Positions 1 to 8,612 of a DNA stretch of 33,748 nucleotides are shown piece after piece. The stretch comes from Prevotella sp. (GTDB lineage: Bacteria > Bacteroidota > Bacteroidia > Bacteroidales > Bacteroidaceae), in assembly GCA_017474515.1 (NCBI GenBank), contig JAFVHN010000008.1, positions 1 to 33,748 on the forward strand. Direction: 5' to 3'. Both the position numbers and the translations under genes were made by a program. Position 1 is the first letter of the stretch. Each line of letters begins with the position of its first letter. The notes below the pieces were generated by a model. That model saw only the letters and a list, made by a program, of their open reading frames with translations, ran no database searches and was not told where the DNA came from.

Positions 1-14
1 GCGAAGCGCAATCA

Positions 15-222
15 TTTTTGTCAAGATTTTTCATGGTTTTTTAGTTCCCTCAATAAGTTTGACCGCAAATTTCGGGGAGAGATTTGGCAGTTTGAGGGAA
101 GAGATTTTGAAGTTTGAGACCCGAAATTTGCGGTCAAACTTTGGCCGTTTTAAAACCTGTTGATTATCAATATGTTATAAAATAGCCGGAATTTTAAGAA
201 TTTTGTCAAATATTTTTACCAA
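15..222 (+). repeat. Dispersed palindromic element, copy 1
   Basis: The core at 57-139 is 83 nt. It begins GTTTGACCGCAAATTTCGGG and ends with the exact reverse complement, giving 20-bp perfect arms. A box TTTTGTCAAGATTTTTCATG starts at 16, 41 nt before the core, and a related box TTTTGTCAAATATTTTTACC starts at 201, 62 nt after the core end. Both box-to-core distances recur exactly in the copies near 17806 and 30470. The interior holds two 22-nt near-repeats (79-100 and 101-122) of the type AGAGATTTtGaAGTTTGAG. The rest of 1-481 holds no gene that I can support. Confidence 0.85.
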
Positions 223-393
223 TTTTACCCCATGTCGATATCCATCCCGAAATGAGGAAAACGGGGAAAATCTCTCAAAATCCGAAGGGCCGCAGAGCCT
301 TTCGAAAGGATGAAAACGACGGGGATTGGAGGCTAAAATGGCATGAAAACGCATAATTTTATACAATCATGCTAACAAATCATATATTTTTAC

Positions 394-402
394 TACCTTT
401 GC
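394..402 (+). promoter_or_regulatory. -7 box of the M16 peptidase gene
   Basis: TACCTTTGC matches the Bacteroidota -7 consensus TAnnTTTG. It implies a transcription start near 405 and a 5' leader of about 77 nt. No clear TTTG box lies 20 nt upstream, so only the -7 element is well supported. Confidence 0.6.
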
Positions 403-481
403 ACTGACAAATTTCAATGTGCCACTCATAAAGCTTTGAATATCAAGCCTGGAAAGACAATTATAAATCAACAAATACATT

Positions 482-3385
482 ATGAACATCAAAACCACAT
501 TAACAAAAACGGCTGTGCTGGTCGTGGGATTATGCCTCGCCAACCCGCTTGCAGCACAGTTGCCTAAACAACTGGAAGTGAAGGAACTGCAGTTGAGCAA
601 CGGCATGAAGGTATGGCTCAACGAGGACCATTCGCAGCCCAAAGTGTTCGGAGCCGTGGTGGTGAACGCCGGTGCGAAAGACTGCCCCAACACGGGCATT
701 GCCCACTACTTTGAGCACATCATGTTTAAAGGCACCGACCAGATTGGCACCATCGACTATGGCCGCGAAAAGCCCTGGCTCGACAGCATTGCCGCGGCTT
801 ACGACCGCCTGGCCGCCACCACCGATGCCACACAGCGCGAGGCCATACAAAAAGACATCAACCGCCTGAGCCACAAGGCCGGAGAGTATGCCATCCCCAA
901 CGAGTTCAACAACCTTACTTCATTCTATGGGGGCAGCAGGCTCAATGCCGGAACGTCCTACGACTTCACGTTCTATCACAACTTGTTCACACCACAGTTC
1001 ATGGAGCAATGGTGCCAGCTAAATAGCGACAGGCTGATCAACCCCGTTTTCCGTATGTTCCAAGGCGAGCTTGAAACGGTTTACGAGGAAAAGAACAGGT
1101 CGTCGGACAACATGATAAACGGACTGCGCGAGGCCCTCATGTCGGAACTTTTCGGCACCCAGCCCTACGCCTACCCCATCATCGGCAGCACGGAGAACCT
1201 GAAGAACCCGAAACTCTCGGACATGAAAAAGTTCTACGAGAAGTACTATGTAGGAAGCAACATGGGGCTTTTGCTTTGCGGCGACTTCCAGGCCGACAAC
1301 ATCATGCCCCTGCTGGAACGCACCTTCGGACGCATTCCCAAGGGTGTTGCTCCCAAACGCAACTCTTCGACCATGCCCGACATCACCGCAGAGCGCACCG
1401 TAGAGGTGAAAATGCCCATCCCCCTCATCAGCATGGAAATGCTGGCTTATAAGGCTCCCACGGAATTTGAAAAAGACGCCAATGCGCTCGATGTGGCATG
1501 CAACATCCTGTATGATGGCAATGCGGGTATGCTCGACTCGCTGGCCAACGAAAGGGTGCTCATGGTTGCCGCCCTGTCGGCATCAAGTCTGAACGATGCC
1601 GGAATAGGCATGCTGATACTTGTTCCCAGGCCCCTGGCCAAGACCGAAAAGGCCGAGGCTGCCTGCCGTGAACAAATGAAGAGGCTATGGGAAGGCAACT
1701 TCAGCCAGCAGGTTTTTGAAGTGCAGAAACAGTTGACCTACAGAGAGGCGATGAAAGAACTGGAAACCATTGAGGCCAGGGCCGAGAAAATGGTCACCGT
1801 CATGGCATCGGGACACAGCTGGCAAGATTATATAAATAAGGTGAACGCCATCAATAAGATTACCAAGGCTGACGTGATGGCGGCGGCAAAACGATATCTC
1901 GACGCACCATTCATAAGATTGAAGAAGAAATTCGGCCATCAGGAAAAGGACAAGATGTCGCAACCCGGCTACACTCCCGTGAAACCCAAGAACGTTGATG
2001 CAGAGTCGGATTACGCCCGCAAACTGGCTGCCATTCCCGTTCAAGACATTGAGCCGAGGCTCATTGACTTTGAACGCGACGCCACCACCACGAAACTTTC
2101 ACCCCACGCCACACTTTACACGGTGGAGAATCCCATGAACGACCTCTTCCAGCTCACCGTGGAATACAACTATGGCGCCATGGCCGACACGAAGATGCCA
2201 GCAACGGTTGCCATGCTCAACTCTGCGGGCACCGACTCGCTCACCCGTCAGCAGTTCGGGGCCGCACTACAGGCCCTCGGTGCCGACATCACCTTCGAAA
2301 GCGATGAAAAAACGTTGACTATGACCATCTCTGGTGTCGATAAGAACTTCATGCCGACCATGGAGCTGGCAGGCCACATCGTGAAACGCCTTTTGCCCGA
2401 CGACAAGGCGATGGACAATGTAAGAGACGAGATAAAGACTGAGGAAAAGTCGCTCGCCTCAGAGAATAGCGACGTCATGACGGCCTTGATGAGGAAAGTC
2501 ATGTACGGCAACAAATCCCCTTATTTACAAAGGATTACGTCAAAGGAAGCCAAGAAAATGACGGGCGAGGAACTGGCCGAGGTGTTCAAGAAAGCCCTGA
2601 CAAGCACCTCCACTTATGTCTATAGCGGTACGCTCAAGGCCAAAGAAGTGGAAGAAGCCATCAGGAAAACGCTGCCCGTGGAGCTCAGTAAGCAGCCATT
2701 TGTCAGCTACGGAAACGACTTCGAAGGCTATGACCGGCCCCTGGTATATGTCTTCGACATGCCCAAATCGCGCCAGACGCTCTTCTTTACATACGACCAG
2801 ATGAAAGCAGAGCCCTCTGCCGAGGAGCGCATACCCGCCGAACTCCTGAGGCAGTATTTCGGAGGAGGCATGTCGTCGGTGCTCTTCCAGGAGGTGCGCG
2901 AATTTCGTTCCATGGCCTATACCACATCATGTATGATGGGAAGCCGTTCCTTCAAGTTGCACCCCACGTCGCCGATGGCATTGCTTACCGTTACGGGAAC
3001 ACAGGCCGACAAGACCATGAGTGCCGTCGCATTGGTTGACTCACTGCTACAAGACATGCCCCGCCATGATAAGAATTTCCGTTCCGCACGTCAGGATCTT
3101 ATCAATAAACTTAGCAGCGACTTTCCGTCGTTCCGCGAAATGGGTTCCACCATCGCCTCGCAAAAGCAGAATGGTTTCACCCAAGACATCAACACCGGAA
3201 AAGCCGATCTTCTAAAGAAAGCCACCTTCGCCGACATGGAGAAGTTCTATAAAGAAAACATCAAGAACAACCGCCAACACCGCGTCTTCGGCATTGTGGG
3301 CAACAAGAAGAAGCTCAACCTCAAGGAACTGGAGAAATACGGAACAGTCGTCTTCGTAAAGGAAAAAGACCTGTTCAGGAAATAA
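482..3385 (+). CDS. Secreted M16 family zinc metallopeptidase, two M16 halves
   Basis: This is a 967-residue pitrilysin/insulinase-like peptidase. Residues 1-26 form a signal peptide ending LAAQ, so it acts in the periplasm or at the outer membrane. The inverted zinc motif HYFEH is at residues 75-79. The expected distal glutamate lies in ETVYEEKNR near 198-204, but about 45 residues further along than in typical M16 enzymes, because a charged insertion of about 50 residues (roughly 92-140) separates them. The second half (about 500-967) repeats the M16 fold without HxxEH, as expected for a structural half. Family knowledge predicts cleavage of peptides inside a closed chamber; the substrate is not visible. 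The gene stands alone, with its own -7 box and a strong terminator shared with the convergent serA. The start is set by the signal peptide and an A-rich leader. Confidence 0.9.
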   Translation: MNIKTTLTKTAVLVVGLCLANPLAAQLPKQLEVKELQLSNGMKVWLNEDHSQPKVFGAVVVNAGAKDCPNTGIAHYFEHIMFKGTDQIGTIDYGREKPWLDSIAAAYDRLAATTDATQREAIQKDINRLSHKAGEYAIPNEFNNLTSFYGGSRLNAGTSYDFTFYHNLFTPQFMEQWCQLNSDRLINPVFRMFQGELETVYEEKNRSSDNMINGLREALMSELFGTQPYAYPIIGSTENLKNPKLSDMKKFYEKYYVGSNMGLLLCGDFQADNIMPLLERTFGRIPKGVAPKRNSSTMPDITAERTVEVKMPIPLISMEMLAYKAPTEFEKDANALDVACNILYDGNAGMLDSLANERVLMVAALSASSLNDAGIGMLILVPRPLAKTEKAEAACREQMKRLWEGNFSQQVFEVQKQLTYREAMKELETIEARAEKMVTVMASGHSWQDYINKVNAINKITKADVMAAAKRYLDAPFIRLKKKFGHQEKDKMSQPGYTPVKPKNVDAESDYARKLAAIPVQDIEPRLIDFERDATTTKLSPHATLYTVENPMNDLFQLTVEYNYGAMADTKMPATVAMLNSAGTDSLTRQQFGAALQALGADITFESDEKTLTMTISGVDKNFMPTMELAGHIVKRLLPDDKAMDNVRDEIKTEEKSLASENSDVMTALMRKVMYGNKSPYLQRITSKEAKKMTGEELAEVFKKALTSTSTYVYSGTLKAKEVEEAIRKTLPVELSKQPFVSYGNDFEGYDRPLVYVFDMPKSRQTLFFTYDQMKAEPSAEERIPAELLRQYFGGGMSSVLFQEVREFRSMAYTTSCMMGSRSFKLHPTSPMALLTVTGTQADKTMSAVALVDSLLQDMPRHDKNFRSARQDLINKLSSDFPSFREMGSTIASQKQNGFTQDINTGKADLLKKATFADMEKFYKENIKNNRQHRVFGIVGNKKKLNLKELEKYGTVVFVKEKDLFRK

Positions 3386-3392
3386 CGAACTA

Positions 3393-3430
3393 AAAATGAG
3401 GATGTGTCAAAAAAAACACATCCTCATTTT
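3393..3430. terminator. Bidirectional terminator between the M16 peptidase and serA
   Basis: A 15-bp perfect stem (3393-3407 with 3416-3430) encloses an A-rich loop. The stem starts with AAAA and ends with TTTT, so it can terminate transcription in both directions. It lies between two convergent genes. Confidence 0.85.
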
Positions 3431-3470
3431 GTATATTACCAAGTCCCGGCATCTCAAGTCGGGGCTTTGC

Positions 3471-4388
3471 TTATTTGTTCACCTGGAACTTTGTGTCACC
3501 ATTCTCGAAAAAAGCGTTGATCTGCCTTGCGGCGGCAATGCCGGCATTGATATTGGCCTCTGCCGTCTGGGCACCCATTTTCTTGGGTGTTGAGAAGTAG
3601 CGTCCTTCAAATTTGGCGAATTCATCGTGCATATCGGGCTTGATGTCGGTGACGAACTTCAGGTCTTCGCGCTCAGCAAGGAGCTGTAGAAGTTGAGGTT
3701 CGTCGATGACCTCCTTGCGTGCGGTGTTCACCAAGATGCCGCCTTTCTTCATCTTGCCCACCAATTCGCGGTTGATGCTTTGGCGGGTTTCGGGCGTTGC
3801 CGGAATGTGAAGCGACACGATGTCGCACTTTTCAAACAGCTCGTCTTGGCAAGCCACGGCCTTTACACCGGCCTTTTCTATCACCTCAGCGGGGCAATAG
3901 GCGTCGTAGGCATACACTTCCATGCCGAATCCTTTGGCGATGCGAGCCACGTTGCGCCCTACATTTCCGAAGGCCAAAATGCCAAGTTTCTTGCCCAAAA
4001 GTTCCGTTCCGCTCTTTCCATTATAGAAACCGCGCACGGCCATGACGAGGAGTCCGAACACCAGTTCTGCCACGGCATTGGCGTTCTGTCCCGGAGTGTT
4101 CTCGGCCACCACCTTATGAGCCGTAGCCGAGGCAAGGTCGATGTTGTCGTAGCCGGCACCTGCCCTCACCACGATTTTCAGTTTTTTGGCGGCGTCAAGC
4201 ACTTCCTCATCCACCTTGTCTGAGCGGATAATCATGGCATCGGCATCGGCCACGGCCTGCAAGAGCTGAGCCTTTTCGGTATATTTCTCAAGAAGCACCA
4301 GTTCATTTCCGGCAGCTTCCACTTCCTTGCGTATGCCCTCTACGGCGGCAGATGCAAAAGGTTTCTCTGTTGCTACTAATATCTTCAT
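3471..4388 (-). CDS. serA: D-3-phosphoglycerate dehydrogenase, short ACT-less type
   Basis: Oxidises 3-phosphoglycerate to 3-phosphohydroxypyruvate, the first step of serine synthesis. At 305 residues it is the short class without ACT or intervening regulatory domains, so classical serine feedback through ACT is not expected. The Rossmann loop reads AFGNVG at 139-144, with Ala in place of the first Gly of GxGxxG. The conserved catalytic Arg is R224 (NTAR). The usual catalytic His in TPHxGxxT is replaced by Lys269 (TPKKMGAQT). A Lys at this site is known in the Entamoeba/Bacteroidales class of these enzymes, so I regard the gene as functional. It lies 17 nt downstream of serC in the same operon and ends at a terminator shared with the M16 gene. 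Confidence 0.93.
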   Translation of the reverse strand: MKILVATEKPFASAAVEGIRKEVEAAGNELVLLEKYTEKAQLLQAVADADAMIIRSDKVDEEVLDAAKKLKIVVRAGAGYDNIDLASATAHKVVAENTPGQNANAVAELVFGLLVMAVRGFYNGKSGTELLGKKLGILAFGNVGRNVARIAKGFGMEVYAYDAYCPAEVIEKAGVKAVACQDELFEKCDIVSLHIPATPETRQSINRELVGKMKKGGILVNTARKEVIDEPQLLQLLAEREDLKFVTDIKPDMHDEFAKFEGRYFSTPKKMGAQTAEANINAGIAAARQINAFFENGDTKFQVNK

Positions 4389-4405
4389 TTCGGCAATTTT
4401 TCCAA

Positions 4406-5473
4406 TTAGTTGTTTTTCTCAAATTCCTGCATGGCATCGATGAGCGCCTGCACACCCTCAATGGTCTGAGCATTGTAGCAGCTTGCCCTGAATCCGCCCA
4501 CCGAGCGGTGTCCCTTGATGCCCACCATGCCTTTTGCGGTGGCAAATTCAAAGAACGGCTTCTCCAACTCGGCATATTCCTCGTTCATCACGAAGCAGAT
4601 GTTCATCACCGAACGGTCTTCCTCGGCCACGGTTCCTTTGAAGAGCTTGTTGCGGTCAATCTCGCCATAGAGCATCTCTGCCCTTTGCAAAGCGAGTTTG
4701 TCCATGGCTTCCACACCGCCCTGTGCCTTAATCCAGCGGAGGTTTTCCAAAGCCGTGTAGATGGGCACCACGGGAGGCGTGTTGAACATAGAACCTTTTT
4801 CCACATGTGTGCGATAGTCGAGCATGGTGGGAATGGGGCGCGGGGCACGGCCCAGGGCATCGTTCTTCAGGATGACGATGGTGACGCCGGCCATCGAAAG
4901 GTTCTTTTGTGCACCGGCATAGATGCAGTCATACTTGGCCACGTCAACGGGACGGCTGAAGATGTCCGACGACATATCGGCAATCAATCTTACGGGCACG
5001 TCGAGGTCCTTGCGCATCTCGGTGCCGTAGATGGTGTTGTTCGACGTGATGTGCAGATAGTCCACATCGGCCGGCACTTCCCATCCCTTGGGAATGAAAG
5101 TATAATTTGCATCGGCAGAAGATGCCACTTCCACCACCTCGCCGAACAGCTTGGCCTCTTTCATGGCTTTCTTTGCCCATGTGCCGGTGTTCAGATAGGC
5201 GGCCTTCTTTATCAAGAAGTTGTAGGGAACCATGCAGAATTCGAGCGACGCGCCGCCTCCGAGGAAGATGACAGAATAGCCCTCGGGCACCGCGAGCAAC
5301 TCTTTCACGAGTGCCTCTGCCTCGTCAACCACAGGCTGGAAATCCTTGGCGCGATGACTGATTTCGGCCAATGACAAACCACTACCGTTGAAATCCAAAA
5401 TCTGCTTTGCCGTATTTTCTATCACCTCGCGCGGAAGCATAGAAGGTCCGGCATTAAAATTATACTTTTTCAT
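4406..5473 (-). CDS. serC: Phosphoserine aminotransferase
   Basis: PLP-dependent transamination of 3-phosphohydroxypyruvate with glutamate to give phosphoserine; the same family also serves pyridoxine synthesis in some bacteria. The 355-residue length is normal. The N-terminus [13 protein letters not shown], the GGGASLEF loop (72-79) and the Schiff-base lysine K190 in AGAQKN are all present. It is the first gene of a serC-serA operon. A phosphoserine phosphatase is not in this window. The start sits 34 nt downstream of an excellent -33/-7 promoter, which supports it. Confidence 0.96.
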   Translation of the reverse strand: MKKYNFNAGPSMLPREVIENTAKQILDFNGSGLSLAEISHRAKDFQPVVDEAEALVKELLAVPEGYSVIFLGGGASLEFCMVPYNFLIKKAAYLNTGTWAKKAMKEAKLFGEVVEVASSADANYTFIPKGWEVPADVDYLHITSNNTIYGTEMRKDLDVPVRLIADMSSDIFSRPVDVAKYDCIYAGAQKNLSMAGVTIVILKNDALGRAPRPIPTMLDYRTHVEKGSMFNTPPVVPIYTALENLRWIKAQGGVEAMDKLALQRAEMLYGEIDRNKLFKGTVAEEDRSVMNICFVMNEEYAELEKPFFEFATAKGMVGIKGHRSVGGFRASCYNAQTIEGVQALIDAMQEFEKNN

Positions 5474-5507
5474 TATACTAAATGGGTTAAAAATGTTATA
5501 ATTTCAT

Positions 5508-5540
5508 GCAAAAATACGTATATTAAGCGACACGGCCAAA
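5508..5540 (-). promoter_or_regulatory. serC-serA promoter
   Basis: On the minus strand, TATTTTTGC (5516 down to 5508) matches TAnnTTTG, and TTTG (5540 down to 5537) lies exactly 20 nt upstream. This is the full Bacteroidota -33/-7 pair. Confidence 0.75.
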
Positions 5541-5572
5541 TATTTTCTTATAAATCAGCCTTTTTTCGTTGC

Positions 5573-6901
5573 TTAGACGGTCGTTTTGACAAGTTCAAAT
5601 AGCGTTTTAAGACCTTTCAGGCGCTCCCCTTGTATTTTTTTGAGCACTTCCTGATACTTATCACTGCTGACGGCGGCATAGGCGTAGCGGTCCATCACGT
5701 CAATCCGTCCGATGTCCTTCATGTCGAGTCCGCCTTTTTTGCAAAGGAAGCCCACGATGTCGCCCTTTGAGACCTTGTCGCCCTTGCCTTTGCCGAAGTA
5801 GAGCGTCACCATTCGCGGGCGTGGCGGCATTCTGCGAATGTCGGGAGCTTCGGGCAACACGAACGGTTCCACCTCGTCTTCCACATAGTCGGGCAGTTGT
5901 TCGCGGCTGTTCAAGAGAAAGAAAGCGCGCCCCGACTTGTCCCAACGGGCCGTACGCCCTATGCGGTGGGTATATGCCTCGCGCGTTTCGGGCAGGTGAT
6001 AGTGTACGATGTTCTCAATGTCGGGAATGTCGAGTCCGCGCGAAGCCAGGTCGGTACACACGAGCACGCTGGCCGAACCGTTGGAGAAAAGGTAGAGTGC
6101 GCGCTCGCGTTGCTTCTGGTCGAGCCCGCCATGATACATGCTGACCACATAGCCCTCATTCACGAGGAACGCCGCCACCCGCTCCACGCTCTCGCGGTAG
6201 TTGAGGAAAACCACGGTACTCCCCTGCCCTGCCTGGTCGAGAAACCTTAACAGTTCGGGCAGCTTGTCGGTTTGCGGACAATCGATGCGGAAAACGGCGG
6301 TGCGTTTCTCCTCACTTTTCCTATAGTCAACCACGCGCGCCTTGTCCATGTTGACAAAGGCTGGCATGGCATCGGCGGCCGTGGCCGAGAGCAATACTCG
6401 GCGCACACGGTGCGGCAAGGCTTCGAGGGCGCGAGTCATTTCCTGCTCAAAGCCCATGCTGAGACATTTGTCAAACTCGTCGATGACAGCCCATTTCACC
6501 TTGTCGGTCAGCAAGTTGCCCTTATCTACATGGTCGTTGAAACGTCCCGGAGTGACAAACACCACATGAGGTTTCAGCTCGCGCAAAGCCCGGTGTTCCT
6601 CCATGGTGGGCCGCCCTCCATAGAGAGCAGCCGACCGCACTCCGCACCGCGCATCCTTCAACACGGTGTGCGATTGAAGGGCCAGTTCCCTTCCAGGCAC
6701 GATTACCACGGCTTGCAAGTCATCGCTCGACGTGTCGATGCGTTGCACAAGGGGCAACAGATAGGCCAGTGTCTTGCCCGAACCCGTGGGCGACAACACA
6801 ATTACGTTGCAAGTACGCGTCAGCAACGTGTCAACCACGTCGCGCTGCATGTCGCTCAACGACTCAACCTTGAACTTCGCTAATAGTTCTTCCGTATTCA
6901 T
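5573..6901 (-). CDS. dbpA: DEAD-box family RNA helicase, DbpA-like
   Basis: ATP-dependent RNA helicase, probably acting in large-subunit ribosome assembly. Residues 37-44 SPTGSGKT form motif I, followed by PGRELA (Ia), TPGR (117-120), SAT (172-174) and HRIGRTAR (312-319). Motif II reads DEFD (141-144) rather than DEAD, a known natural variant. Residues about 363-442 (YFGKGKGDKVSKGDIVGFL and onward) match the DbpA C-terminal RNA-binding domain, which in E. coli binds hairpin 92 of 23S rRNA. The length (442) is close to E. coli DbpA. The gene stands alone: serC lies 99 nt downstream with its own promoter, and the 278-nt gap upstream holds a decayed repeat element. I could not identify its -7 box. 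Confidence 0.88.
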   Translation of the reverse strand: MNTEELLAKFKVESLSDMQRDVVDTLLTRTCNVIVLSPTGSGKTLAYLLPLVQRIDTSSDDLQAVVIVPGRELALQSHTVLKDARCGVRSAALYGGRPTMEEHRALRELKPHVVFVTPGRFNDHVDKGNLLTDKVKWAVIDEFDKCLSMGFEQEMTRALEALPHRVRRVLLSATAADAMPAFVNMDKARVVDYRKSEEKRTAVFRIDCPQTDKLPELLRFLDQAGQGSTVVFLNYRESVERVAAFLVNEGYVVSMYHGGLDQKQRERALYLFSNGSASVLVCTDLASRGLDIPDIENIVHYHLPETREAYTHRIGRTARWDKSGRAFFLLNSREQLPDYVEDEVEPFVLPEAPDIRRMPPRPRMVTLYFGKGKGDKVSKGDIVGFLCKKGGLDMKDIGRIDVMDRYAYAAVSSDKYQEVLKKIQGERLKGLKTLFELVKTTV

Positions 6902-6964
6902 ATTTTATCTTGTTTTTATCAAAATTTGTCAATATTTATTACCACAAATCAACACCCTTGGCGT

Positions 6965-7144
6965 TTGAAAAATCTTTACAAAACAACGAATTTCTATATC
7001 ACTGATTATCAACGGTTTAAAAACGCACCGAGAAAAACGCCAAATTTCGAGGACTTTGACCGCAAATCTCTCCTCGAAAAGTGCCATTTTTCTCCATGAA
7101 AATTGACGTCAAACCATCCGGATGATAAAACATATTTACAAAAC
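6965..7144 (-). repeat. Dispersed palindromic element, decayed copy 4
   Basis: A box TTGAAAAATCTTTACAAAAC (6965-6984) differs at four positions from the box flanking copy 3. CTTTGACCGCAAAT (7054-7067) and the inverted partner CGTCAAAC (7107-7114) are the remains of the core, shortened to 61 nt. GATTATCAA (7003-7011), also found in the flank of copies 1 and 3, lies between box and core. A very weak second box ends near 7144. The orientation is that of copy 3. Another box-like string in the opposite direction lies near 6925-6945. This element fills the gap between dbpA and tilS; no gene is visible there. Confidence 0.6.
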
Positions 7145-7179
7145 GGATGGAAACAAAGGGAAAGATTGTCAAAATAAAG

Positions 7180-8586
7180 TCACACGCCATGGCTCTTCCT
7201 TTCTGATAATTGAATCACGAAAAACGACCGCGTTTCAGGGGTTATCTTGTAATGGTCGTCAACGCGCCTGTTCACCATCCAGACAATGCGCCCCTTGGCA
7301 TCGACCACAACGAGTTGCCGACGCTTCTCAAAGCGGTTGACATGCAAGTCGGTGAGATAGTCGCTCACCAGCCTGTGGCCCTTCATTCCGTAAGGGGTGA
7401 ACGTGTCGCCGTTCTCAATGGGTCTGAGCATGAGGGGAAAAGCCACCTTCTCTGCATCGACACAGGCCAGCTGAGGCTCTCGGAGATGGTCGCGCAGGAA
7501 AAGGGCATCGGCGACGGTGTCCTTTTTACTTATAAATAAGGTGTGGTTTTCGTCCATCACATAATTGCCAGGCTCGGGAATTATAAGGCGAACCAGGGGC
7601 GCGTTGCCTTTGGGTTCCACCAAGAACCGACCACGGTCAATGAGCAGCTCATGAGTGGATGAGCCGAAGAGAAGTCCGATGCCGGAATGTCGATTTTTCC
7701 AGATTTCATCGAGCTGAAGAGATGAAAAATGGCCGTCGCGCAATAAAAAATGCAGCACATATTGAGGGGCCGGCAAGCCTTCGAATAGTGAAAAATCGAT
7801 GGAAAAGCCGTGGGGTTCATCTTTCATGCAGCGGCTTGCCACGTCGCCGAGGAAGAAATCGAGCAGCTGGGAAGCCTGCGACAGGTGGTCGGACATGCGG
7901 GCAATGTTGGCGCTGGCCGACGGATTGGCCTGGCTCATGAGCGGCAATAGTCTGAGTCGGATGAAATTGCGGGTGGCCTCATCGGGCTGGAAGTTGGTGC
8001 TGTCGTCAACCCAGGGCTGGCAAGCGGCCTGTAAAGCGCCCTTCATTTCCTCATGGGTGAGGCAGAGCAAAGGGCGAATCACCTGTAAAACAGGCATTTG
8101 CGCGGTCAGCTTCATCTCAACTTTCGGCGCAATGCCTGTCAGTCCGCGCAACCCAGTTCCCCGAATCATGTTGAGCAACGACGTTTCCACGGAGTCGTCG
8201 CGGTGGTGGCCCACACACAGGCCGTCGGCATGTAAGTCGGCGGCCAGCTGCGCAAAATAGTGGTAACGCAAGTGGCGGGCAGCCAGCTCAATGCTTTGCC
8301 CGTGGAGCTGCGCATAGGAACGTGTGTCGAAATGAGCCAGATGGAGGGGGACGTGTTGTTGTTCGCAAAGGGTGCGACAAAACAACTCGTCGCGTTCAGA
8401 CTCCTCTCCCCTGAGTCTGAAATTGCAATGAACTGCTTCAACCACAAACGACAACTCCTTCATTATCAACAACAAGAAAACACTGTCGGCACCGCCGGAA
8501 AGTGCCACCAAATACTTTCCACCAGCAGTCATCAACTGGTGTCGGGAGATATAGGCGGCCACTTTTTTGGTCAGGTCAGCGTTCAT
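7180..8586 (-). CDS. tilS: tRNA(Ile)-lysidine synthetase
   Basis: Converts cytidine 34 of the CAU-anticodon tRNA-Ile to lysidine, so that it reads AUA and is charged with Ile rather than Met; essential in most bacteria. The PP-loop SGGADS is at 30-35 and the family motif HHRDDSVET at 127-135. The central substrate-binding region and a C-terminal TilS_C domain (about 370-468) are present. The length of 468 is typical of the long form. It is the last gene of a three-gene minus-strand operon, starting 26 nt after the rlmI-like stop. Confidence 0.95.
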   Translation of the reverse strand: MNADLTKKVAAYISRHQLMTAGGKYLVALSGGADSVFLLLIMKELSFVVEAVHCNFRLRGEESERDELFCRTLCEQQHVPLHLAHFDTRSYAQLHGQSIELAARHLRYHYFAQLAADLHADGLCVGHHRDDSVETSLLNMIRGTGLRGLTGIAPKVEMKLTAQMPVLQVIRPLLCLTHEEMKGALQAACQPWVDDSTNFQPDEATRNFIRLRLLPLMSQANPSASANIARMSDHLSQASQLLDFFLGDVASRCMKDEPHGFSIDFSLFEGLPAPQYVLHFLLRDGHFSSLQLDEIWKNRHSGIGLLFGSSTHELLIDRGRFLVEPKGNAPLVRLIIPEPGNYVMDENHTLFISKKDTVADALFLRDHLREPQLACVDAEKVAFPLMLRPIENGDTFTPYGMKGHRLVSDYLTDLHVNRFEKRRQLVVVDAKGRIVWMVNRRVDDHYKITPETRSFFVIQLSERKSHGV

Positions 8587-8612
8587 GAAGCAGTTATCCT
8601 TGGAGTCGTTAG

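Noticed and set aside
1-481. Insertion sequence or transposase remnant carrying the palindromic element
   Set aside because: No transposase frame, no inverted termini and no target duplication were found at any of the copies.
4352-5374. 340-codon plus-strand frame opposite serC
   Set aside because: Shadow of serC, which has full family motifs and a promoter; the antisense frame has neither.
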